A stretch of DNA of 64,000 bases, taken from the NCBI GenBank assembly GCA_963580285.1, contig OY757023.1, forward strand, positions 87,631,108-87,695,107. Reading direction: 5' to 3'. The notes below the pieces were generated by a model. The model saw nothing but the letters and a program-made list of their open reading frames with translations. It searched no databases and was not told where the DNA came from. Position numbers and translations under genes: made by a program. The stretch is from Lucinisca nassula. Taxonomy: Eukaryota; Mollusca; Bivalvia; Lucinida; Lucinidae. This document shows positions 1 to 11,119 of the stretch, in pieces; position 1 is the first letter of the stretch, and the number at the start of each line of letters is the position of its first letter.

Positions 1-140
1 ATGTCTGATCAGGGCCTGCACTATTTGCTAACAGAATTTTCCATCAAAAATAGAAAAAAAAAAAGGCCTGACACCCCTTATATGACAAATGGACTGGTCC
101 AACATATAGCAATAGAAGAGTCCACTAGTAAACCATTGGT
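1..140 (-). repeat. TTAA-MITE family 2 fragment
   Basis: This stretch shares the blocks TCTGATCAGGGCCTGCA, CCTGACACCCC and a GGTTAA-like end with better preserved copies at 4906-5100 and 57839-58058. It is cut by the window edge and internally degenerate. It is non-coding. Confidence 0.45.
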
Positions 141-720
141 TAATGTAATAAATATGACAATTGTCTGAAGTTAGCCGGTGGAGCGACAGGCCCTCTTGGG
201 CCTCTTGTTTAAAAGAAACGTCAGGTTTCCATGTTTGGTTGCCAATATTAAATAGAAATGATTTGTTAGGAATTAAGTCACTGTTATATTCTGTTAGACT
301 GTTGTTCAAAGTTTACGATGATGTAAAGTTTATTTCTATTGAAAAGTGATAAATTGCTTCCCCGAGAGCTTAAAAATCGTTTATAAGCTGTTTATCAGTA
401 CTGCAGTTCATGATGCAAAAATCGCCAGGTCCACATTAAATGTACCAGAAATCGTATCAAACATGTAAAGCTTTTTTTTGTATTTATTTTGTAATTACTA
501 GTAATAAACAACATACGGATAATATACTTGATACAGTGATTATATTCCTCGGATTTCTTTTTTTTATTTTATTATAATTTTGTCTCACTTTTGTTACATT
601 TATGTTTTCATTCATTATGAATGGGCGGCAAATATGTCAAAAGGACAAACATTGTCGAAATCATTAACTGTGAAATGGCGATTAAATGCCGATTAAAACC
701 ACCATGAAAAGTTAATTGGC
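141..720. other. AT-rich DNA, nothing recognised
   Basis: No reading frame with family-like content, no tandem structure and no clear inverted repeat was seen. Short frames here look random. Confidence 0.5.
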
Positions 721-723
721 AGT

Positions 724-900
724 TTGAAGCCATTAATTGATAATGTTTGTTTCTATTGGGGTTTAACGGCCCAGTCAACACTATTTAGGTCAGTTTTGAG
801 CCGGTCGGTTTACCTGTCCACACTTTTCCTGAGCAAGCTTATACGTAAGCGGTTAACCAGTAAAGTGCACATTCGCCTCGTCGAGGGGGTTCAAACGAGC
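724..900 (+). repeat. Dispersed repeat shared with 5508-5640 and 56501-56640
   Basis: The block around CCACACTTTTCCTG and GCTTATAC recurs at 5560-5600 and, diverged, at 56540-56580. The copies are too degenerate to assign ends or a class. Confidence 0.4.
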
Positions 901-995
901 ACCAACAATTTATGTTTTGTGCAGAACTTAGAAAAATATCTCAGTTATTCATCTGAAATTGTTCATTTTTTATACAATGTATTTGAACAGGCGTG

Positions 996-1035
996 TTTTT
1001 TTTTTTTTTTTTTTTTGGGGGGGGGGGGGGGGGGG
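996..1035. repeat. Poly-T followed by poly-G homopolymers
   Basis: Twenty-one T are followed directly by nineteen G. The G run could form a G-quadruplex. Homopolymer runs of this kind are also prone to sequencing length errors. Confidence 0.9.
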
Positions 1036-1224
1036 CACTGGGAATTAGAGGGTGTTCTTGGGGTTCGGTCTCAGGGATGTGTCCAAAGTCCTGTAATGTC
1101 AACCATACCGGCCCGCTGGGTAATGACATATCTGCAGGCAGTGTAGTAGGTACGGATGAGGATGCTCGCGATGGATCTCTACTGTTAATGATTGAATTTG
1201 CAACCCGATACATTATAAACTGTG

Positions 1225-1600
1225 TAAATCAAATTTCTGTTCATTGTTGTACATCCAGACGAAGCGTCTCATCTGGAACTACACTGTTTGCCATCCTGAA
1301 TGTTTTTATATTTTCACTTATTGGAAAAGACACTACTTTACAGTGTTGATCCAGATGAGGCTGTGTATGGTATTTTAACTATTATCGCCATACAGACCAG
1401 TGCAAATTTCTATGCAAACAATGCAGATCCAGCTGATGCGCCTAATCTGGATCTACACTCTTTGCTATTCTGTTATTTTCTGCTAATGATATTCAACTCT
1501 GCCTGTCCACACAGTGTAGATCATGGTTCGACTGCTAAGAATGAGCGGTCTTCTATCCAGCTCTACACTGTTTGCCATTCTGTTGATGACTTTGACTAAA
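1225..1600. repeat. Degenerate palindromic MITE cluster
   Basis: Repeated half-palindromes such as ATCCAGATGAGGC, ATCTGGATCTACAC and CACACTGTTTGCCAT match the centre of the TTAA-flanked palindromic MITEs at 45725-45930 and elsewhere. Ends are not definable. Confidence 0.4.
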
Positions 1601-2383
1601 CCACCGTCAAGAAAAATGGAATTGTCTCAATTCACATTACGAAAGCACGCCTATCCTATACTGATAAATTTTACCACCAAAAAAAAAAAAAAAAAAATGA
1701 AAATGTTTAGATAGAAAATACTGCTATTTTTCATACTTCTGTTCAAAGAATAGATTATAGGAACTCGTCAGAGTAAGGCAGTTCAAACGAGTATCCACAA
1801 TCTTTGTTTTGATGAAAAAAATAAAGTATACCACTGTAAACCTCAGTTTTACTGTATAAAAGTGGGGTTTAAGGAGTCACAATAATATAGCTGTGTTTTT
1901 GTGATGAGAGATGAATCAACCGATCAATCAAATATTTTATTCTCTCAATCCATCATGCATAATGGCAATATAAGGTGATAAAAATAACTGTTATAATTAT
2001 TCAGAGATGAAAGAATCTACTTTAGTAGAAACCGGTTTAAAGTTCCTCTGTCCGAATTTTCCACTATTTTCCGCATATCAAAGGTATGTCTTGTTTAAAG
2101 GTTAATAAAGGCATTTCTTTTGCTTGTTTAATTTGAGGTTTTAGAGTAACAGTCAGATAAATAATGTATACCCCTATAAACCCCAGTTTTACTATTTAAA
2201 ATTGGCGTACACATAGGTCAGAATTATATAGGTGTGTTATCGTGATGACGAAGTTAACAAACGTCCTTTAATTTAACAATGAGTTGGCGCGTGCCCGTCG
2301 TCTCCCAATATGTGTTTATTTAAAGTGTCAATCATGTGTTACCCTTAAAGTGCCAATCATAAACTTGAAGATAACAATTTGAT

Positions 2384-2411
2384 TAAATAAATAAATAAAT
2401 AAATAAATAAA
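2384..2411. repeat. (AAAT)n microsatellite
   Basis: Seven consecutive AAAT units are visible. A second tract of the same motif lies at 2964-3015. Confidence 0.9.
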
Positions 2412-2963
2412 GTAACATTCTCATCTTTGTTCACTTTTTGTGATAGATTTGATAGACAATCTTTGTGGTGTCTTGATTTATGTACAGTTTTGTTAACTCT
2501 TAAAGTGTAAATCATAACTAGTGCAGATGACATTTTCCTGGTTTTGAGTTGATTTATTTCGAAAACACGTCTATTAAACATATTGAAAATTTTACCACCA
2601 AAAAATGAAAGTATTCAGATAAAAAAAATGCTACTTTTCGTATTTCTTCTCGAAACATAAATTGATGGAACTCGTTTTAGCAGAAATAAGAAAAATAATG
2701 ATCCCCATTTTACTACATAAAAGTGGGTAATATGGGGTGTTTTTGTGATGTGATCATAAAACTATTGCAGCCCATTCACATAGTAATTGCATGCCTCATT
2801 TTAATAAATACCTTCTGTGACTGACTTTTAAGGTACTTTTTATATCTTTCTTGAAGTCTTAAAGTGTCAACCATAGCTCGACAAACAACATTTTCGAAAT
2901 TGTGTTAAAATTGTTTAGGACAAAAATTACAGCCGATTCAAATATGAGTGAAATGTCTTTTAT

Positions 2964-3015
2964 AATAAATAAATAAATAAATAGATAAATAAATAAATAC
3001 ATAATTAAATAAATA
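2964..3015. repeat. (AAAT)n microsatellite, interrupted
   Basis: About a dozen AAAT units with AGAT and ACAT interruptions. Confidence 0.85.
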
Positions 3016-3057
3016 GGCTTATCTGTGTTTACACATTATGTTACTTTTATGGCGTAT

Positions 3058-3289
3058 GTTACTTTTATGGCGTCCTTTCAATTATTCAGGGAATATCTTA
3101 TACAATATACTGTATATCAGTGCAGTGTTAACTCTTGAAATGTCAATCATGACTTGGGCAGACAACATTTTTCCTATCATGTTACTTTTTATGGCGTCCT
3201 TTTAATTATTCAGGAAATATCTTATACAATATACTGTATATCGGTGTAATGTTAATTCTTAAGGTGTCAATTATGACTGCGGCAGACCA
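3058..3289. repeat. Two-copy tandem repeat, ~121 bp
   Basis: A unit beginning TGTTACTTTTATGGCGTCC and containing CAATATACTGTATATC and GGCAGAC occurs at about 3058 and again at about 3179, with a few substitutions. The surrounding 1.7-3.4 kb is otherwise AT-rich and shows no gene. Confidence 0.75.
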
Positions 3290-3383
3290 TCACGAAAATT
3301 TGACCCCCTATAATCCCATTTTCATAGTAATAGTTAAACTTGAGTTTGCAGGGGTATACATTATTTCTTATTTCTTCTTAAAA

Positions 3384-3452
3384 ACATAGATTGTGGATAC
3401 TCGTTAGAACCGCCTCGCCGAGGTGGTTCTGACGAGTATCCACAATCTATGT
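3384..3452. repeat. 34-bp-arm hairpin
   Basis: The left arm 3384-3417 and right arm 3419-3452 are complementary with one wobble-type difference and a 1-nt centre. The core (GTGGATACTCGTTAGAACCG) belongs to the hairpin family that forms the array at 43.3-45.5 kb. Confidence 0.9.
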
Positions 3453-3602
3453 CTTGAGCAGAAATAAGAAAAATATCAATTTTTTTCATCTGAAAATTTT
3501 CATTTTTTGGTGGTAAAATTTACAATGTATATGTATAGGCGTGTTTTCGTAATGGAACAAAACTGGTTTTAATGTAAGAACTTTCTCATCTGAGTTCATC
3601 TC

Positions 3603-3815
3603 GGCCCCCGCCCATATGGGCTTGAAGAAATATATGGGCTGCATGATGCTGAATCCGGCCCGCACACTAGTACTGGTAAACCGCTTAGAGGATCTAAGCC
3701 TGTCCAGGAACCGCGGTGCGAGGCGGATGCTAATAAAGCCTATTGATTTCATTGGGCGACAGGGCTTGAGATGTCATTTCATCTCAATGTCGGCTAAAAG
3801 TCTCACAAAATTGAT
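3603..3815 (+). repeat. S1 SINE-like retroposon, 3' truncated
   Basis: It starts with the S1 head (GCCCCCGCCCATATGGGCTTG-like hairpin) and contains GGCTGCATGATGC, TACTGGTAAACCGC and GACAGGGCTTGAGATG, as in full copies at 44817-45116 and 48066-48368. The usual GACGTTAAACC tail is missing. Confidence 0.7.
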
Positions 3816-3839
3816 TAGCCACTCCAATGTGATGCAATA

Positions 3840-4500
3840 GTTTCTAATATTTTTCTATATGAAGTGGGAATTTAGGGCACAAAAATAGATTATTGGTGTT
3901 CTTTGCAACACCCTGATTCTTAAGCAATTCTACATAATGTAGCTCTTCAATATGTTAAACATGTTCGTTCATACTAGATGCCTCGAAATGAAAAGGCATG
4001 GTTGTTACTTCAAGTTCTTTTTCACATTTAGATAGCCTTAATTTGAGCTCCTTTGAATACCTACAGGTAGATCTATTAAGCAAAGTGTCATATCTGCAGA
4101 TGTATGATTAATGATTCCCTGAGGTCAGCGACTCGAGAAAAAATATTGGATATTCTGTACCTTGATCCCAGTGGTGTACAGGGAGATAACTCGAATAATC
4201 GCCCAGACAGGGTTTAACGGAAATTCACGACTTATTCCGATCGCCGTCTATGAAGGAAAAAGTTCGGTATGTGCTGCTTTCAGAATGGCAAACCACATAT
4301 AGTCTAAGATAAGACTACAATCAGATCTAGGACTGAACTGTGGAGACCCATTAAATCATGCCCTAAATACCCTAGACAAGCTAAGATTACACTACTGGGC
4401 AGATGAAATTTCATCTATCCTTCTACTTCACATTCACACCCTGTTGTATCATGTTGTACATCCTCATGTTGCACACGACCTCTGTTCATGTCACATGTTC
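3840..4500. other. No recognisable feature
   Basis: Mixed-composition DNA without convincing coding, tandem or inverted structure. Confidence 0.45.
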
Positions 4501-4515
4501 AAGACATTTTTAAGG

Positions 4516-4859
4516 TGTGTGTGTGTGTGTGTGTGTGAATTCGGGTTTAACGTCGCTTTCAACAATTTTTCAGTCATATCACGACGGTATCTGGTTGTGA
4601 CAGGGAGCTCAATGTTCACTTTTATAGTGCTGCCTCACTGAAGTATCATGTCCCAGACACATTACATGATACCACACCCAGTAACATCATCCTGACACTG
4701 GATCGACCAGTCCTAGCTTTACCCCGTAAGTCTGAGTGCCAAGCGAGGAGCAGCTAGTACCATTTTTAACGACTTTGGTATGTCGCGGCCCGGGATCGAA
4801 CCCGTGACCTCCCGTTCCCCAGAGCGGACACTCTACCAACTGAGCTATCGGGGCCGGTC
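4516..4859 (-). mobile_element. S3 tRNA-derived SINE, full length with target duplication
   Basis: Read on the minus strand, the head (4859 downward) is tRNA-like, with an A-box region TAGCTCAGTTGG and a B box GGTTCGATCC. The tail is GACGTTAAACCCGAATTC followed by a CA/GT microsatellite. A 12-bp target duplication, ACATTTTTAAGG, flanks it at 4504-4515 and 4860-4871. The head is SINE-derived, not a functional tRNA gene. Truncated copies lie at 11866-12134 and 19322-19592. Confidence 0.9.
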
Positions 4860-4905
4860 ACATTTTTAAGGTGAATGCCAATATAATATGTACCCCAATA
4901 TAATA

Positions 4906-5100
4906 CCATTTTGTACCCGAAACCCCAAACCGGGAACCCTAGCAAACAGCCCAGGCCCAGAACAGACGTCTGATCTGGGCCTACAATGTTTGCCAAACGT
5001 TCAAATAAATTTTGAAGAAAGGCACAACCTGACACCCCTAAATTTTGAAATGGACTCCTGCTATTTATAAGGAGGAAGATTCCATTTGGTACAAAAAGGG
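4906..5100 (+). mobile_element. TTAA-MITE family 2
   Basis: It contains CCATTTTGTACCCGAAACCCC at the left and CCATTTGGTACAAAAAGGG at the right, followed by TTAA (5101-5104). The centre has a TCTGATCTGGGCCT half-palindrome. The termini match the 57839-58058 copy, consistent with piggyBac-type TTAA insertion. The left target copy is eroded. Confidence 0.65.
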
Positions 5101-5493
5101 TTAATACTAGTTTTGTTCTTTAGCTCATGATATTTAGTGTATGGTTTAGAACTAATAAGGAGGTGGCCATGAATTTAATAAATATTGTTATTTCTTTTTG
5201 TTGTTGTCTTCAGAAATGTCAATGTGCTTGTTTGCTGTTAGCTATTTGACATGCAATAATAAATAAGTACATTAATGGACTCCTGCTATTTATAAGGAGG
5301 AAGATTCCATTTGGTACAAAAAGGGTTAATACTAGTTTTGTTCTTTAGCTCATGATATTTAGTGTATGGTTTAGAACTAATAAGGAGGTGGCCATGAATT
5401 TAATAAATATTGTTATTTCTTTTTGTTGTTGTCTTCAGAAATGTCAATGTGCTTGTTTGCTGTTAGCTATTTGACATGCAATAATAAATAAGT
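5051..5493. repeat. 218-bp direct duplication
   Basis: 5051-5268 is repeated at 5276-5493 with no difference that I can see, offset 225 bp and separated by 7 bp. The unit starts inside the right end of the TTAA-MITE and runs into unique flank, so it is a local duplication, not two transposon insertions. Confidence 0.92.
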
Positions 5494-5696
5494 GATGTGT
5501 TTGTTTGTATTGGAGTTTAATAGCTTAGTTGACTTCAACACTATTTTGAGTCATTTTTACCTATCCACACTTTTCCTGGGCAGGCTTATACAAAAGCGTG
5601 CACATTCTTTCACCAACAACTGACAACTAATGAATAAGTAATATGTTACATATTCGCTATTCAAAATTTATTATGAAGCAAAAATAAACTTATAAC

Positions 5697-5760
5697 AAGA
5701 GGACCAAGATGGCCCTGTATCACTCAATCGGGACCAGAAAATCATGAGATGTTTAGGAAA
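5697..5760 (+). mobile_element. Isolated 5' end of an array-bearing (HINE-like) element
   Basis: AAGAGGACCAAGATGGCCC followed by TATCACTC matches the 5' hairpin and sub-terminal region of the GCTCACC-class elements. It breaks off after ~60 bp at an A-rich run. Confidence 0.5.
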
Positions 5761-5805
5761 AAAAAAGGACGTGTGAACAAAGGCAGCATGTTTGTTAACC
5801 AGGGT

Positions 5806-5955
5806 CCAGTTGTTCAAAACTAACGATGTCATTAGTTAACATATCGTTAAAACTTTGATCATTTAATATGGCAAATATGCTAATATTTTTGTTGAAAAAT
5901 TGTGAACAGGTGCTTATGAAAATAAGGTGTTTTACTAAAGGCTATTTTAGGTAAA
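5806..5955 (+). repeat. H-family foldback MITE, partial
   Basis: It starts CCAGTTGTTCAAAACTAACGA and continues AACTTTGATCATTTAATATGG, as in the complete H copies at 46019-46259 and 56096-56327. It is cut near the central palindrome. Confidence 0.7.
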
Positions 5956-6144
5956 ATAAAGGTCTTTTGAATGAATTTTGGGCAAAATGAAGGCTTTCTT
6001 CTCACCTTGTTTCTGTTTTTTTTCTTTGCCATAAATACCTGCTCTGAAGTCAATAGTCAAGTGATAAGGACAAATCAACTTCTGTTGTCTTCATAACTAC
6101 ATCATGTGGAATCTCAGAATTCGAAGTGCTGTTTCACAGTCTGA

Positions 6145-6345
6145 ACTCGAACTGTCAGAAAACTGACTATACCCCCACTTTACAGAAACGCTCAGCCTCT
6201 TGATCACCAGTCAGAAAGCCCTGGCCAGGACACGAGTCATTATTACTGCATTGCATACCAAGTTGATGGCTTCCAGCTTTTGTAGATGAGAAATCTTTGA
6301 CTGGTCAATATGGAGAGGAAGAAGATTGAAAGGAAAAATCAACAA
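6145..6345 (+). mobile_element. 5' end of an ATACCCCC-class array element and first T4 monomer
   Basis: A GTCAG-AAAA-CTGAC hairpin is followed by TATACCCCCAC, then by one ~160-bp T4 monomer (GCATTGCATACCAAGTTGATGG, GAGAAATCTTTGAC). The complementary 3' end (GGGGGTATAAAAA) lies at 11640-11656, so the element appears to be split by later insertions. Confidence 0.5.
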
Positions 6346-6403
6346 AAAGAGGGCCATGATGGCCCTGGATCGCTCACCTGATCCATACCGTACAACTGAT
6401 ATT
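6344..6403 (+). mobile_element. 5' end of a GCTCACC-class array element
   Basis: AAGAGGGCCATGATGGCCC is a perfect short hairpin, followed by GATCGCTCACCTGAT. The element continues past the MITE at 6404-6637 into ~500 bp with weak repetition (CATTTCTGTGAAATAATTTC at 6681, CCTGTAAAATAATTT at 6949) and has no visible 3' end. Confidence 0.6.
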
Positions 6404-6637
6404 AACTCTTTTTGTACCAAATGGAACCTTCCACCTTATATATGGCAGGAGTCAATTTCGAAATTAAGGGGTGTCAGGTTGTGTTTTCTTCAAAATTCAT
6501 TTGGAAAATGGATGAACCTGTTTTGCCAATAGTGTGGGCCCTGATCAGACTCCGCATTCTGCAGCATCTGATCTGGGGCTGCACTGTTTGCCAAGGAACC
6601 CCTTTAGGGATTTCTGGTACTGAATGGGTTGAAGTGG
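6404..6637 (-). mobile_element. TTAA-MITE family 2, nested
   Basis: CTCTTTTTGTACCAAATGG follows TTAA at the left, and GGTACTGAATGGG precedes TTGA at the right. The central TGATCAGACTCCGCA / TGCAGCATCTGATCT parts form the family palindrome. It interrupts the array element that begins at 6344. Confidence 0.65.
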
Positions 6638-7214
6638 AGTGGAATGTTTGAGTAATTTAGGTCGACAGTGACCCAAGGAACATTTCTGTGAAATAATTTC
6701 AAAATCAGTCTAGCTGTTTAGGAGTAGAAGTCATTTTAAGGTTTGTATGTTTTAAGCTCTGGTGGCTATAATTTTCAGTGGCGCAAAAGGATTTTGAGCA
6801 ATTTTGTCAGAGGGTCACCTATCGAACATTCCTATGAAATGGAATTGTTTCCTTTTAAAGGAAGAAATCTTTTCAGTTCTTGTAACCATCTTGTTCAGCA
6901 GGGAGGATTAATTTGAGTAATTTTGACATGGTATCCAAAAATATTTCCTGTAAAATAATTTATAAATCAGGGGCTAGTGATCACGAAGGTTTTGTTGTTT
7001 TTTACAAATAGCCACAGACACCATGACATTGAGTGCAGCAACCTGAAATCTGAACTTGCTTGAGATATCATCATACCTGGCTTTGATGTAATAACTATAG
7101 AGTGTAACATATTTAGTAAACTAGTACTATTCTTCCATGTGGCCCTCTTTTTCCTGGGTGGGAACCGGTACTAAGCAATGTGGATAAAGTATCTTGCCCT
7201 ATGAGAAGTAATAT

Positions 7215-7326
7215 TAACCCATTAAGAATCCCCAAAACGGGTAGCCTGGCAAACAGTCCAGGCCCAGATCAGCCCCCTAAATTTTGAAATGGACTCTCGC
7301 TATATATAAGGAGGAAGATTCCATTT
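7215..7326 (+). mobile_element. TTAA-MITE family 2, internally deleted
   Basis: CCCATTAAGAATCCCCAAAAC at the left and GGAAGATTCCATTTGGTA at the right flank a shortened centre. Its right end is the breakpoint of the large segmental duplication. Confidence 0.6.
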
Positions 7327-7582
7327 GGTACTCCGGTATTCGCCCACCTCCGATTAACGATCGGCTCTATATGAGTGAAATAATCTTGAAGGGTCCGTAT
7401 AACCAAAACCAAAAAAAAAAAAAAAAAAAAAAAAATATGATAATTCTGAAAAAGTTTGACGATGATTGGATAAAAACTGTGGCCTCTGTTTTTTATTTGA
7501 TTTGACCTACTTGATCAAATCAACAATTAAACCGGGAAAGCCCATTGTCTCTTACATGATATAAGTCATCATTATTTCAATG

Positions 7583-7888
7583 TTGGGCCCCGCCCGTCGG
7601 GGCTTGAAGAAATATATGGGCTGCATGATGCTTCCACACAGATCTGAAACTGACCGCACACGAGTACTGGTAAACCCCTTAGAGGATCTAAGAGTGTCCA
7701 GGCAAAGCGGTGCGAGTCAGACTGTCCATGCTTATAAACCATATTGGTTTCATTGGGCTACAGGGCTTGAGTTGTCATTTCATTTCAATGTCGGGTAAAA
7801 GTGCCACAAAATTGGAAGCAACGCCTCCAAAATGACCTATATAGTGTTGACGGAGACGTAAAACCTCAAATCAAACGAACAAAAACAA
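7583..7888 (+). mobile_element. S1 SINE-like retroposon, full length
   Basis: Head hairpin GCCCCGCCCGTCGGGGC, body with TACTGGTAAACC and GACGTAAAACC, and a CAAAC-rich tail. Flanked by ATTATTTCAATG / ATTATTTCATTG (7571-7582, 7889-7900), a 12-bp target duplication with one change. No tRNA A or B box is obvious. Confidence 0.88.
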
Positions 7889-9099
7889 ATTATTTCATTG
7901 CATACTAAGTTTGGGGCTTCTAGCTTTTTTATTTGCTGAGACCAAAGCAATCTTTGAAGAAAAAATTTCAACATTGGCAAATATGCATGAAAAGAAGAAC
8001 TAGAGGCCTAAGTAGGCCAGAATCGCTCACCTGGATGAGGCTGATCATATATTACATTGAACCTTGGTGGCCGTTTTGTCTATCAAATCAAATTGCCTTT
8101 AGCAACTCTGAATCTGCATGTTATCTTGATGCTTCTGATTAAGTTTCTGAACAACTTAGTCTGATTCAGGATTCAGGAAGAGATGATGTTGATGCAAAGT
8201 GGAAGTGTATAGTTTGGCAGGCCAGAGCTATCGTTTGTCAAGTCAACCAATAATGTGAATACAACTGTAACACAAACAACTATGGTGTATATGGCAGCTT
8301 GCGAAAAAAGCCACCATACCGAATCTTGTGGAGTTTGACATATACTGACAACACCTGAGCTGGCCCTCCCTGTAAATCTTATATGCAATTACTATACAGG
8401 TGCTTTGAATAATTTCAGGATGCCCACCATCTGGGATATCAGTATGCAATAATTTTAGCAATTCTGAATCTCCATGTCACCAAAATGCCTCCCACCAATT
8501 TCAACTTAATGCAACAGACCATTCGGTAGCAGATGTGGTTTGAAGATTTTCAAAAAGGCCAACATGGCATCCATCTGGGATATCAGAACAGGATGTTACT
8601 AAAAAAATTTAAATTTGATCCAAACTCTGGTTTGGCCGTAGCTGTCATTTGATGATCACCATGGCGGCCATCTAGGATATCAGAATGGAATGAGGTTTAG
8701 CAAAAATGAACCTCCATGTCGCCCCGATGCCTCCCATCAAGTTTCAGCTTGATCAGACCTCTGGGTTGGGAGAAGTTGTTTGACTAATTTCAAGATGGCA
8801 TCCATGGCGGCAATCTTGGCTATCTGAACGGAACAATTTTAGCAAATCTAAATATTCATGTCACCCTGATGCTTCCCATCAAGTTGTGACACAATGGGAC
8901 CTTTGGATAGGGAGGAGATGTCTTTTGATGAATGTCAAGATGGCCGCCGTTTAGCGAATCTGAATCTCCATGTCACCTCGAAGCCTCCCGCCAAGTTACA
9001 GCTCAATTCGACCTCTGGTTTGGGAGGAGATGACGTTTGAAGAAATTCTGAACGGAACAGTTTGTGCAAATCTGAATCTCAATGTCACTCCAATGCCTC

Positions 9100-10209
9100 C
9101 AAGGTTGGCAAAATGCCGGCAAATATGAGTATTTTCCATGCCGATGGCATTTACCGCTAAATACCGGCAAATACTGGAAAATGCAGGCAAATACTGGAAA
9201 ACTGAATTAACCACCCTGGAATTAAAACAACCTACACTCAACAGTTATACATATGGATAATTTCAATAATAGAGGTTAGTTGACTTAATATTTAATAATA
9301 CTGATACAGTTTAATATTAGTTTATTTGTTACTATCTAATTTAATAAAAATGTTAGAATAAAAAGGCCTATATGGTATCTGCCACAGTACTCATCTGTTT
9401 ACTTTTACCTAGACTAATTGTTTAAAGTTACATAAAACATGGAGCAATTAATGAATTACATCCTTTTGTCCAACCGTGCCCCTGGCTACCCTGTGCTCTC
9501 TGAATAAACAATGTCTCCAGAGTTGTTGTTGTAATTTTGCAATTAGTAAAATGCTATAAATATCCTAAAATTTGAACACATGGTTTTACCATACAAAATG
9601 TGCAAAATGTGTTCAAAAGATGCAGATGGATTGGCTAACAGTGCTCAGTCTTATCTTAATTAATACAAATTAAAAACTTAGAACCATTATGGTAAGTGAC
9701 AATAACCAGTTGCACAGGGAATTTCTATTATTGTTTTGAAAAGATGCAATTTTTTGTTTGAATAATTTCAACATTTTTAGTTTTAGTCTTACCTGTCCTT
9801 TTGGCTTTCCGCTATTGGTGTTTCCATTAGGGTCTGTTGTTTCATGTTTGTGTTTCTTTCCCTTTGGTGTCTCTGGTGGGAGCTGTGGGCTAATTGTATC
9901 GATTCCTGATCATTGCCTCCACTTCTGCTCAGATTCACATTTTGGCTAGTTCAACATGTTTATTTTAAATTGAGAAATATTTTATTGTGTAGGTTGATAA
10001 CCTTAAATAAATATTAACTTTTAACATTTTTTACTCATTTAGTTTGACTATACTACTTTTAAGTCAACTTTGTTAAGAATTTTGCAGTGTTTTCAGCCCA
10101 AAAAATTCAATTTTCCAGTATTTGCCACTTGATGAGTATTTTCCAGTCCGGTAAATACCGGTAAATGCCACTGGTAAATACCAGGGGTGGAATTTGCCGC
10201 CCAACCTTG
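9100..10209 (+). mobile_element. Non-autonomous hAT-like element
   Basis: It starts CAAGGTTGGCAAAATGCCGGC and ends GCCGCCCAACCTTG, with imperfect terminal inverted repeats and sub-terminal repeats of AAATACCGG/CCGGTAAATA. The flanks AATGCCTC (9092-9099) and AATGCCTT (10210-10217) form an 8-bp target duplication with one difference, as expected for hAT elements. There is no transposase frame. Its middle (about 9790-9910) resembles the 3' tail of the Penelope-like elements at 24190-24306 and 31370-31504. Confidence 0.8.
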
Positions 10210-10603
10210 AATGCCTTTCATCAAAATTTTTGCTCAATGCGACCTTTGGCTCCGGAGATGTCGTGTGAAGATTTTCAAGATGGCCGCCATCCATCTTGGA
10301 AATCGAATCGGAACCATTTTAGCAAATCTGAATCTCCATGTCACCCCAATGCCTCCCATCAAGTTTCAGCTCAATTTGATGTTTGATTTGGGAGATGTCG
10401 TTTGAAGAATTTCAAGATGGCAGCCATGGTGGCCATCTTGGAAATCCGAAAGGAATCATTTTAGCAAACCTGAATATTCATGTCACCCAGATGCCTCCCA
10501 TCAAGTTTCAACGCAAATTGACCTTTGGTTCGGGAGATGTCGCTTCAATAATTTCAAGACGGCTGCCATGGCGGCCATCTTGGATATCAGAACGGAACGA
10601 TTT

Positions 10604-10792
10604 TGTTTGTTTGTTTGATTTGGGGTTTAACGTCCCCGTCAACACTAAATATGTCATTTTTGAGACGGCGCTTAAGATTTTGTGTGACTTTTACTCGACT
10701 TTGAGATGAAATGACATCTCAGGCCCTGTCGCCCAATGAAACCAATAGGGTTTATAAGCATGGACTCACACCGCTTTTCCTGGGCAGAACGA
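10604..10792 (-). mobile_element. S1 SINE-like fragment nested in E3
   Basis: TTTGATTTGGGGTTTAACGTC, the reverse of the S1 tail, continues through AATGACATCTCAGGCCCTGTC to ACACCGCTTTTCCTGGGCAG. The head is lost (5' truncated). Confidence 0.8.
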
Positions 10793-11119
10793 AATGATTT
10801 TAGTAAATCTGAATCTCCAAGTCACCCGCATGGCTCCTCATTACGACCTTTGGTTCGGGAGGAGACGTCGTTTGAAGAATTTCAAGATGGCTGCCATGGC
10901 GGCCATCTTGGAAATCCGAACGGAACCATTATGGCAAATCTGAATCTCCCTGTCACCAGGATGCCTCCCACCAGGTGTCATCTTAATCTGACTGTCCGTT
11001 CGGGAGGAGATGTTGAAGATGTGAAAAGTTAACGACGGAAGGACAACAGACGGACGATAGGGATCAGACAACAGACGATGACATAAGCTGACATGGAGCA
11101 AGCTCCAGGTGAGCTAATA

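Larger units (their letters stand above)
7998..11119 (+). mobile_element. Array-bearing HINE-like element E3 (GCTCACC class)
   Basis: The 5' end has a hairpin AGGCCTAAGTAGGCC (8004-8018) and GCTCACCTG. The 3' end has CAGGTGAGCTAATAAAA. Inside are ~150-bp monomers with phrases such as AATCTGAATCTCCATGTCACC and TTTCAAGATGGCNGCCATGG, followed by an ACGGACG-type run near 11040. It is interrupted by a hAT-like element (9100-10209) and an S1 fragment (10604-10792). No protein is encoded. I infer a Helentron-like non-autonomous transposon from the paired end structure. Confidence 0.7.

Noticed and set aside
993..1349. 118-codon frame starting with poly-Phe/poly-Gly
   Set aside because: Created by the T and G homopolymers; no protein character.
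4795..4858. tRNA gene
   Set aside because: A and B boxes are good, but the sequence is the head of a SINE with tail and target duplication. The same holds for 34350-34439, 43905-43990 and 59100-59170.
9758..9949. 63-codon frame rich in Phe, Ser and Cys as a small membrane protein
   Set aside because: It lies in a hAT element over a Penelope-like tail and is repeated identically by duplication. No supporting start context or homology.
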